Shown in pieces: positions 55,649 to 64,000 of a stretch of 64,000 nucleotides of DNA; within the stretch, counting starts at the first letter, position 1; each line of letters begins with the position of its first letter. Made by a program: the position numbers and the translations under genes. The stretch is from NCBI RefSeq assembly GCF_052857255.1, contig NC_135498.1, positions 82,794,639 through 82,858,638 of the forward strand. The letters run 5' to 3'. The stretch comes from Amblyomma americanum. Lineage: Eukaryota > Arthropoda > Arachnida > Ixodida > Ixodidae. The notes beneath the pieces are model-generated. The model had not been told where the DNA came from. It ran no database searches and worked only from the letters and a program-made list of their open reading frames with translations.

Positions 55649-56133
55649 TTCCAGCTGAGGAGCAAGAGTGTCTTCACTACTTGGCAGGCTACATAACACG
55701 CAACGTTATGAGGAAAAACAAGCTGTGTGGCGTGTGCAGTGCTGCCTTGAAAGGTAGCAGTGAACACAGTGGACGGCTCTTGAAAATGACAAACTATGTG
55801 GAAGGCAAGGAGTCCCTGTGTATCCCATCACTACCTGTAACAGGTCTTCTTCAGGAGGCAGAAGGATATTTTCGCAGCAACGAGAAGCAGCTTACTGAAG
55901 GCAAAATGACTGTTGAGGTTCTGCAGCAAGTCGTCGTCAAAAAACTTGATTGTAACACACAACTTCCTTCTTGCCACAAACTCATGGAGAAGGTTATTGG
56001 GGAGTTTTTCTCGTGTAGATTGAGATTCTCACTCAGAAAAAGAAATAATGAAATGCGTAACCTGCTGAAGGAGAAGCCAAAGTGCGGTTCTAAAAGTATT
56101 GGCATGCGAGCAGCTGTCGCCAAAATTGTGTGA

Positions 56134-59020
56134 TAACATGTTCTGCAGATTCTCTTTCTTCAATTTTGTAGTGCTGTTTCTTAGCGTGTGTAAAACTGCA
56201 TTCTTGCTACATGGTATTGAACTAAGGAAATTCTTTAGCTGTAACAAAGTAACCAACACTTTAATCAGCATTCTAGTGTAATTAATCCGATCTAGTCTAA
56301 ATACTAGAGAAAGGATTAGATGAGATGACTAGTATGCTATTATTGGAATGAATGTATAAACTGCAATATAGTTAACCAAAACAACTGTGTCCATAGGGGT
56401 CTGCACATGTAATAGAATATTGCGCATGTGTTAAGTTGTATGTGGACCATACATAGGTTCAATTGCTAATTGGTAGATTTTATAATGCATAGACCACAGT
56501 TGTTTATTTAGTTCGAGTCAGAGTGTTTCTAGGCTAGCACCAGAATTCCAATCAAAAGTTTATTGGTCTACTACATTAATAGGCAGTTGGTGGCTAACCA
56601 GCTATTTGAGTGCAAACGCAGCTTGCAGCCTTCCTCATAGCATCTATAAAATATAAAACACGAAGACATGCAGCGCTTATCTCTGTGTTTACAAATCATG
56701 CAGTCTGGTCTATTTCATGCATATTTTATACGTTTATTTTATATATATTGCTTGCTTATGTCTGAGGTGTGGTTGCGACGGTTGGAGTTCAGCTTTAATA
56801 TTTGTTCAGGCTATGTTCCATCTGTTTCTTGCACCTTTTTATTCATTTTTATGGTTCTCTTACTTGAGTGTGAAAATAATTGGTTGAAAATCTTTGTCTG
56901 GTGATTTGGCTTCTAATGTGGTTAAAACTATTGTGGTAAGTTTTTACGCATTCTAAGTATGCTACAGAATGGGAATAGAAATTGCATAGAGACGAGGAAC
57001 ATGTCCAGCATAGCTGATTCTAAAACTTCCTTTCGAGTTGAAGGTACTTCATTATAAAGAGGGGCGTAAATAGAATTAGAGCACTAAAATTATATTTTCA
57101 GGGAATAAGCAATATTGGGAAAACCAATAAAATCTCTGTTGGGTTATTTACCCAAGTGCACTTCATTACGGCTGTAGAAGATAGGAACGCAGCAGCAGAA
57201 CGGCTGCGTCTGTTGTCACCTGCAGGTATACAGACAGGGTGGAGAACAAGCAGTTCTGCGCCGTGCAAAACAAATGCACTCCGCAAACGCTGACCACCGA
57301 CAGCTTGATCTGGGCTTGCAGCACAAGCAACAGACAAGAACAAAAGGGAAGAAATACAAACTCCTGCCCTTGTGCTCACATATCTGTCAGTTGCACTGTA
57401 TCTCTGTACTGTTGCACTGTATCTCTGTTGCTCTGTATGTGCTCTGAAAAACCAAAGATTTCATGTCACGACGGATTGAAAGCAGCTGTCGGAAAATTGC
57501 GCCCTATTGTTGACAGTATAATGGCGTCAGCAAAGATAAAAGTCACTGCCACTTGCACAGATTGTCAACGGGATCCTCGAACATATTCATGCAGCCGGAA
57601 CCTGTCGTGCCCACACTTTCTGCAGGCAATAATGTTTAGCGGAGAATAATAATTTGGCGACCTTTTTGTGCCAACGCTTGTTAAAATGTTATGGTTGGCT
57701 ATTATCATAACTTAAAAAACATTGTCTATCAAAATATTTGAATGGCACTTTACAAACAGCGTTTTATTTTTATTGTTGGCATTCGTCGCCGCATAAGTGA
57801 AGTGTTTCTTTTGTCGGCAACCATAACTGGCAGCCTTGTTGTAGGTCTTTCACAGAAGTGTTGTTCGAAGAAAAACACCGTGCTTGCGGGCGACCACGCT
57901 CGGAACAGAAACTATCCTTCACGGTGGAACAAAAGAAGGGGATGCCAGGACACTGCTTATGTATTCAGCGAAGGGGGATTTATATTTCAGCCTAACACTT
58001 TCCAAGCATTGAAAGCGCTAAACCGAAAACTGTGTTATTGATCAAGTATAATGCAGCACCCTTCCTTTTAGGGTAAATTAAAATTCGGCTTCTTCCTTTT
58101 AGAGTAAATTAAAATTCGGCTTTAGCGGACGTTTGTACCCCGAGAAGATTCCTTGTAAATCGGGATAAACGTGATTTCTCAATGCAAATGTGCCTTTTGT
58201 ACCCTATTTTCCAGTGCAGAATGCGGAAGACATCACCAGAAAATTAGCGGATGACTTGTACCTATCCAATGGGGTGTTTCTAGATAACTGATAATTTTAA
58301 AACTCTCTTAAAGCTTCGGCTTGATGAAGCGAAATAATTTGAAGATAAATGCCAACAATGCGTATTAGAAGTGAGCAGCCAAAACATGAACACCTATCAG
58401 ACGTTTTGCTGGCATCATTATATCGATCACTACAACGCTAACATCGCAGCCCCACAAGGCACATTCTTGTGTGTTTAAAATTATGGCTGTGATGTCTATT
58501 TAATATTTTCTCCACGTACACAGGTAGGCTGGCCTTCCATGTACATAGAACTGCTGCGCACGAGATGGCAATGCAAGCGACAGAATAATTAGAATAAATA
58601 AGAAAAATAATACCTCATTTGGCAAACAGCTTTTTTAAATCACTAATTATTTTGATAGTCTCTATGAAAATAATTAGCAAAAATTTTATGTACAGCAAGA
58701 AGACGAGCACTGACAGTAAAGCGCCTTTTGATGCAAGACATGATAAAAAATCCAAAATATAGAACGTTTTGCTGAATAGCTCAATTTTTACACGAATTTG
58801 AGCTCAAAGCTTATGTACAGGTCTATTATGTTCTGCATTCCGAGTAAAACATATCCCTTAAACGTATGGCCCTGTTTACAGTGAGTTAGAGGTATCTGAG
58901 TGTAAACAAGCTTACAGAAGCCTATGTAGCGCCAGATACTCTTCACAGCACTTTTAGGCAATTTAATTTCGCTTACAGAGGATTATCCATTTAATGCCCA
59001 TAATGACGCGGAAGGAAGAT
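56134..59020. other. No gene recognised; small tandem repeat
   Basis: 58061-58091 and 58092-58122 are a 31-bp tandem duplication with one difference. 57395-57435 has a short 'tgcactgtatctctgt' repeat. Frames at 57239-57649 and 57742-58041 show no known domain; terminal inverted repeats of the P element were looked for here without success. Confidence 0.45.
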
Positions 59021-59264
59021 GAATCGGTTTGGTTTGAGTGTGGTTAATGTCTCAAAAGTGACTCAGGCTGTGAGGGACGTCGCAGTGAGGAGTTGCGCAT
59101 AATTTCCACCACCTGTGGTTATTTAAGCTGCACTGACATCGCACAGCACACGGGCCTCTAGCGTTTCACCTCCATTGAAATGAGGCCGCAGAGGCCGGGA
59201 TCGAGCCTGAGTCTTTCGGGTCTGCAGCCGAACACCGTAACCTCTGAGCCACCGCAGTGGCTGG
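59021..59264 (-). mobile_element. tRNA-headed SINE (related tick family)
   Basis: Minus-orientation copy: tRNA-like head at the right ('gcagccgaacaccgtaacctctgagccaccgcagtgg'-type region, 59222-59261), 'gatcgagcc' B-box-like motif, body with 'cgcacagcacacgggc', and a 3' end with 'ggtttggtttgagtg' and 'gactcaggct.tgagggac'. The 3' end differs from Ruka and matches 37560-37650. Confidence 0.75.
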
Positions 59265-60455
59265 AAGAGGTGGAGCTAAGACGGGACAACTTAAAGGAAT
59301 AAAATACAAACCATCGCTTACCCCCTAAGACCCTGCCAATGATCTGCGTTAGCTGTTTCGTAAAATGGTTGACGCACTGATCACGTAATGCGTAACGAGT
59401 TTGATAATGATTATTGTTTTTGTATGCACTTGTAAAGTGTGCGGAAATGGTCGTAACAGTGCACCACAGAGTGCAGACGAGGTCTGTGAACGTGTTACGG
59501 GATGCGCTGGTTTGTGGCCAGTTGATTTCTAACGTTAAGTTCAATGACGTGATGTCGTCGATATAGCACTGATGCGCCGTGACATCCACGTCTAAATCGC
59601 CAACTGAAACGACTGCCGCGCATTAGCTATATCCCTGTCCCAATCGCAACGCAACTGATGTCCATGTCGATGGTCACCCATTTACAACGTTATTCACCGA
59701 GCGACACCGAATTACTACCACTATGGGCAGGTGCGCGTTCAGCGACGGTCCACACGTGGCGCCACCTGATGTCAGCCACCTCCACCTTGAAGACGATGAT
59801 AGCTCGAGGCGGAACACGCGGTCTCGCTGCGCGGTGTGGTCACGAGATAGAGAGCGAGCATGCACCCCGCGGGACGACGTAGAGGGTAGAGTGAGGCATG
59901 TTGGACCTCTCGGCGGACGGGACGATGACTATGCGAAAATGAGGGAATTGAGTGAAAACATGGAGAAATGCAATATATTTTTTATTCGTCATAACAAAAC
60001 ACATGAAATGTGTTTCATAAGCTCTCATAATGAAGAACTTCTACAACTAAAGCTAAAAAAAAGTTTTCGTATTATCGGGCAGTTATGCTCCGGTTCTGGG
60101 CAAAAGTTCTTGGATAGAAAAAAAAACTATGCATAGTGGCCCGCTTTCAAGAATACGCTAGAATATATATTTCAAATATTGTACTTGCTGAAGTCCCACA
60201 GACTCACCTTGGTCGAATTTGCAGATTGTGGAAAAGTCTGCATTTGTCATCTACCGGCACCCTGCAGCATTTTAAGCAATATGTTTCAAAGACAAATTGG
60301 TTGAAACGTTTTCTACACTTCGCACAACTCAGTGTGCACAGTGACAAAAAAGAAATGTCGGGTTTTAAGATAGCTAACGGGGCGTACGGATAGGAAGCAA
60401 ATTAAGTCATTTGTGTGATACGATTCTAACCGAAGTCTATCTTTTTTTTCGACAG
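59265..60455. other. No gene recognised upstream of the evasin exons
   Basis: I looked for a signal-peptide exon ending in a GT donor for the evasin-like gene and found no convincing one. Frames at 59158-59589 (minus) and 59723-60136 (plus) have no recognisable domain. Confidence 0.45.
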
Positions 60456-63085
60456 AAATATGTAGGATGCAGTATGCCATGTGGTACAGGCCGCCAGGTA
60501 TTAGACGACACCACATCTTGCTACGTAGGTATCTTTTATGATTTGTTAGTCACACGACGATTCCCATCCCATAAGCGTGAAGATATTGAGACAAAATTTC
60601 GAATATGCCGAAAGTGTAGTTATTGTTGTGCGAACGGAGGGACATCAAAATCGACAAAAATATTGAGGCCGACTCATTAAAAAAATTAATAACCTCCACA
60701 TAGGCCTGAACAGTCCATTTTATTTATTGCTTTTTATATAGATGGTAGCACACCAATTAGTGTCTCCTTGCCTTCCCCCTCGGATGAGAACCTTCTTAGT
60801 GGCTGTGTCCCTTTAGGCCTCCAGACCAACGCATTAGAAAATATCTGTTAAATTTCACCAGCAGACCAAAAAAACATGGATGTGCAACAGCCATTAAAGT
60901 CTAGGCGAAGTGCGGGCACGTTAGTGCGCCTTCATCCAGTTTCATCACGAGCCCCTAAAAGCAGAACTACAGCAGTCGTCACAACCAAATCGGAACAATA
61001 CACTGAATTTTCGTGTTATAAATGCACGGTTTTGCATCCCCCGCAGTAACACACTAAACTAATATATCGTTTATTTACAACGCGTTCCGTGTACTGCTGG
61101 CGGCGTCATCTAGAGATTTGGAATATTTTCGACAATTCAGGCGTCATGACATGTACCAAAATGTGAAAATACGAGCAATTTTGCATTTTGCAAGCAAAGC
61201 ACTGTAATCACCGACTCACCGCCAAGTAGAAGCCAGCAAGTCTATGGTGAACCACGAAAATGTAGGATATTTCAACATGCTTAAAAAGAAATTCACCTAG
61301 GGTTTCGAGACCGATTTTTCGTCTAAATTACAATAGGCTATGGATGCCAGTCTTATCTTCACCTCCATGCACCTTTTTCACAAGCAGCCGTCGGTTGCGC
61401 AACAAAGCGGGAACGGTGCGTTCGATCTACCAAGTATACAGCAAGTTCGATCCTACTTATGTTGCTCAGTACATCACAGTTCACTGGCACTTCGTGAACA
61501 TCCTTAGCTCTTACGCTTTAGTAGCCTCTATACCTCGTTCATGTGATGCCGTATCACGAAAGGAAAACTCGCTCACAAGTCGTGCACTTTCACTCACCAC
61601 GGTGCTCCATAAATATTTGCGTTAAAAATTGAAACGACAGCGTTCAAAACCATCCTTTTCATTTAAAGCAATTTTTATTGTCCCAGCCCAAAAAGGGGTA
61701 TCTGCGCCTTGTGTTTGGCGCTCTATAGTCATAGATACCCTTGCGTCATAAAAATTCTTTACAGTCATCAAAGGAGGTACCTAATAACGGATGAATTAAA
61801 AGGTAGTTTAAATAAACGAAACGATTGGCCGCTCTAATCAGGCATCTGTCGTACTTTTTCATCGTTTTTCAGTCTTAAGAACAAAAGTACTGTAAAAGCT
61901 GACCGACGACTTGGCTCTCATCCTAGGTAGAAAAGCAAGCGTCGTTTCAGATAGCAGCATCACTAGAGGGACGAATGCACATTCAACATTTATTATACCT
62001 TCGATTACTAATGACTCTACAACGAGCCACACCTGCTTTAGCGGAGGAAAAATTAACCAATTTCAAATTTTAAAGATCACACTCTCTCCTGGTATAAACT
62101 GCAGATTACGAAAATTGTGCAATTTGAGCGAGTATTCGCGCGGGTGTTTTTGTGCATTAATTTTACCTTGTAGTTTTTCAGAAAACCACGGCACTATTTG
62201 TCATTGCATTCTCGTTGTTTAGCCGAAGCTTAGTGACACCATTCATGATCAGTGTATATGCTCTAGGTCTGCGGCTTGTCCAATAAGAATAACGGCAATG
62301 AAGGCGGACCATATGCCATCGTCCCATGATGCAATCTGGCCAGATTGATCATGACAATACTTGCGGAAAGTGAGCGTCTAGATGTGCTTGTAGCAGCTGT
62401 CGCATTCACATTCTTAAGTCTCTGCAAGGTGCAAACTGTGGAAGTTTTTCGCCAAGGTATTCGCTTACTTGCGATTTATCTGGAGCTGAAGACTTGAGCG
62501 TTCTCAGCACCAATTTTGGGATGTTTTAGCTTTAAATAACACGAAAGTACATATTGCTGCTAAGACAGAATCCTATCTTTAGTTAATGATGCAGTATACT
62601 TTAGCGCCGTGTGGTATGGTTTACAATTTATTTTCTAGAATTGCCCATAATACTTTACACTCACTTTCTCGATCAATTTCTAATTACTGCTGAAGTTTAG
62701 CTTTCTAACGTATCCTTACGGGGACTTGAAGCTAAGGCGTATTGTTGCTTTTAAGTTTTCCTGGACGAATAGAAGCTCTGCATTTTACAAAAGACTTTGA
62801 TAAGCATTACTGAAAAGGTTAAAGCTTCTTACTGTTCGGTGACGTATTCGACTCTTGAATATATTATTAATTACTCTCATACTGTTTTGGCTGCTCAATA
62901 AACGATGTTGCAAGTGAACTAACGTTTTCTTATAATTTTTTTTTGCTTAGGACATTACTCATGAGGTTTTCAAGAGCATGAGACTGCTGCTACGGTACGG
63001 CAACTGCCCGTTAGGAGTTTGCGAAAGTGGCACGTGCAAGCGCAACAACCAAAAAGAAGACTGCTACAAGGGAGAGCTGGAATAA
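60456..63085 (+). CDS. Evasin class A-like gene, last two exons
   Basis: Exon 60456-60524 (23 codons, after a pyrimidine tract and CAG, ending at a GTAGGT donor) encodes GCSMPCGTGRQVLDD and TTSCY. Exon 62951-63085 (after 'ttttgcttag') encodes DITHEVFKSMRLLL, YGNCPLGVCESGTC, KRNNQKEDCYKG and a stop at 63083-63085. Both are phase 0. The Cys spacing CX3CX12C...CX4CX4CX8C equals the second to eighth Cys of class A evasins such as Evasin-1. Evasins are secreted tick salivary proteins that bind host chemokines and reduce leukocyte recruitment. The exon(s) for signal peptide and first Cys were not found and may lie to the left. No stop or frame defect in what is seen. The intron of 2.4 kb holds no recognised element. 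Confidence 0.8.
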
Positions 63086-63740
63086 AGCTATACTCATGCT
63101 GACGTCGTTTTGTGTCTAAACTGAGTGCCAAGTTAAGGTTGCACTACTCACTCCTAGCGACCTCTGTGCGCCTTCAAAAAGCATAAGCGAGGCTTTACGG
63201 CGGCACTAATTCAGCATAGAGAAGAACGGGGTCGACTAGCGTATTTTAGGGGACCAATTTCGAGGCACTTCACCTCACAAAATTTGTGTTCTTTCAGCGC
63301 GACTTTTCAAACAGGAGCCTGAAGTAATGAACTGTTTCCCAACGATGTGTCCTACATGCGCAACTCAGTTGTAAACATATTGAATTAGAAGTCGAGTTTC
63401 TTCATGTGATGAAGCCAGTAGATATTGCTGTCGATCTCCGGCTCAACGGTTGCTGAATACCGCAACCCTAGAAAGTGCGATCAAATTACGGCGCAGAACA
63501 ATACAGCAGTGAATTTCATCTTCACAGAGAGCTCCACAAAGAAAGATGGCCGAAGACACAGGATTATTGAGGATCCAGGATCGCTAACGAAAGAGCACTA
63601 GTGCCCGCGGTGAAAATCAAACAGCGTTCTCGTCGATTCGGAGCCGCGCTAACAAACCTCTAGTCTTCACCTTCAACCGATTCCGCGCTCCCAATACACA
63701 ATCAGGAATACTGTGCATTGGCAACGCGGAATCGGTTGCA
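63086..63740. other. No gene; small inverted repeat
   Basis: AACCGATTCCGCG (about 63677) and CGCGGAATCGGTT (about 63726) are inverted copies about 36 bp apart. Nothing else recognised. Confidence 0.5.
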
Positions 63741-64000
63741 GGGGTAGACTGGTGGTTTGGGAGCGGTAACACTAACGCCACAACAGACAGATTCAAGCCT
63801 ATTGAGAGCAATTGTTTAGAATGCTACGTAGGGTATTCAAGAAAATAGATGGGCTAAGGGAAAAGGAGGCCCTAGGATTCGTTCAGGCTTTCATTGTCTC
63901 TAAGATGACGTATGCCAACCAGCACTTGCGGCTTCGCAATAAGGAGAAAGACCAACTGGATGTTATTACACAAACGGCAGTTAAGACGCTGCTGGAACTC
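63741..64000 (+). pseudogene. LINE reverse transcriptase C-terminal region, runs off the window
   Basis: From the ATG at 63821 a plus frame stays open to the window end (60 codons) and contains FRMLRRVFKKIDGLREKEAL, FVQAFIVSKMTYAN, LRLRNKEKDQLD and QTAVKTLLEL. This is the helical region after the RT YADD motif in I-group LINEs (compare RMVRRVSNKRGGLRSKDALRL in the LINE at 8608). An in-frame TGA near 63801 interrupts it upstream, and earlier RT motifs are absent, so it is 5'-truncated. RNase H would lie beyond 64000. Confidence 0.75.

Larger units (their letters stand above)
50980..56133 (+). pseudogene. THAP domain / P-element-type transposase gene, broken
   Basis: Approximate exons: 50980-51141, 51864-52043, 52119-52220, 52356-52389, 52418-52708, 52769-52909, 52964-53086, 53335-53654, 53848-54577 and 55649-56133, all but the last junction with GT/AG sites. 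Exons 1-2 encode a THAP zinc finger: CCAIGC, W, then CKDHFAPDQFE (C2CH) and AVPNIF. Exon 5 holds a basic coiled coil and LRLACGSRGYEYLRETGWPL. Exons 6-8 hold the catalytic core (AVLIDEIQLTPGLDYD, VAYHFT, GAGNQVVWRL, FLADAPHLLKNLRG). The last part is the C-terminal domain (LHYLAGYI, CGVCSAALKG). Defects: one-base loss in an A run in exon 2, TAG for Trp at 53056, frame loss near 54145, TAG at 54308, frame loss near 54500, and a LINE inserted at about 54578. Tick P elements are mobile; this one is dead. Confidence 0.9.

Noticed and set aside
50980..56133. Domesticated THAP host gene
   Set aside because: At least three frameshifts, two nonsense codons and a LINE insertion in the coding region are incompatible with a functional host protein from this locus.
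57239..57649. Cys-rich 136-codon plus frame as a secreted protein
   Set aside because: No signal peptide, irregular Cys spacing, and a short tandem repeat accounts for part of it.
59158..59589. 143-codon minus-strand frame
   Set aside because: Its C-terminal part is the tRNA-headed SINE at 59021-59264 and the rest has no domain.
60411..60680. A single 89-residue Cys-rich protein read without splicing
   Set aside because: The part after 60524 lacks the evasin pattern, a GTAGGT donor is at 60525, and the proper continuation is found at 62951.

Overview
The window is nuclear DNA of an ixodid (hard) tick, most likely a metastriate such as Rhipicephalus, Dermacentor or Haemaphysalis. The evidence is repeated copies of the tRNA-headed Ruka SINE, tick-type I and Tx1/L1-like LINEs, a tick THAP/P-element transposase, a BEND5-like exon and two exons of a class A evasin (salivary chemokine-binding protein). 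Exons have GT/AG boundaries and lie far apart. Nothing looks bacterial or organellar.

Layout. (1) 1-7546 and about 22986-30605 are two diverged copies, in the same orientation, of one block of about 7.5 kb. Each copy has its own later SINE insertions and its own microsatellite state. (2) 7590-22690, between the copies, is a retrotransposon stack read on the minus strand: a Ty3/gypsy gag relic with an LTR end (7590-8357), a nearly full-length I-group LINE (8508-14245), the 5' part of a Tx1/L1-like LINE (14246-15772), and a second, decayed but near-complete copy of that LINE (15773-21041) joined head to tail. The second copy carries a 238-bp TA-flanked MITE in its ORF1. Both Tx1-like copies have tRNA-Leu-like sequences in the 5' UTR. 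Two LINE 3' fragments follow. (3) 30600-37000 holds nested and full-length Ruka SINEs, a degenerate tandem repeat of about 120 bp, a recent 2 x 185-bp tandem duplication, a 0.49-kb foldback element and an internally deleted Ty3/gypsy pol followed by a PPT and LTR start. (4) 37000-46900 is AT-rich and gene-poor, with a MITE, a Penelope-like GIY-YIG remnant and a LINE RNase H/3' end. (5) 46941-49383 is a 2.44-kb element with inverted ends and subterminal arrays of CCAATTGG-like boxes; it encloses a BEND5-like coding exon. (6) 49475-50650 is a mariner with two nonsense codons. (7) 50980-56133 is a multi-exon THAP/P-type transposase gene, broken by several mutations and by a 1.07-kb LINE insertion. 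(8) 60456-63085 holds the last two exons of an evasin-like gene, the only convincing host gene. (9) From about 63741 to the window end a LINE reverse transcriptase fragment begins.

The window is therefore dominated by dead or dying mobile DNA. The nesting (SINE in SINE, MITE in LINE, LINE in P element, LINE next to LINE) allows relative dating. No operon or multi-gene pathway is present. The features most likely to be new are the CCAATTGG-box element with its enclosed exon and the tRNA-Leu-bearing 5' UTR of the Tx1-like LINE. All element boundaries given as 'about' come from reading by eye.
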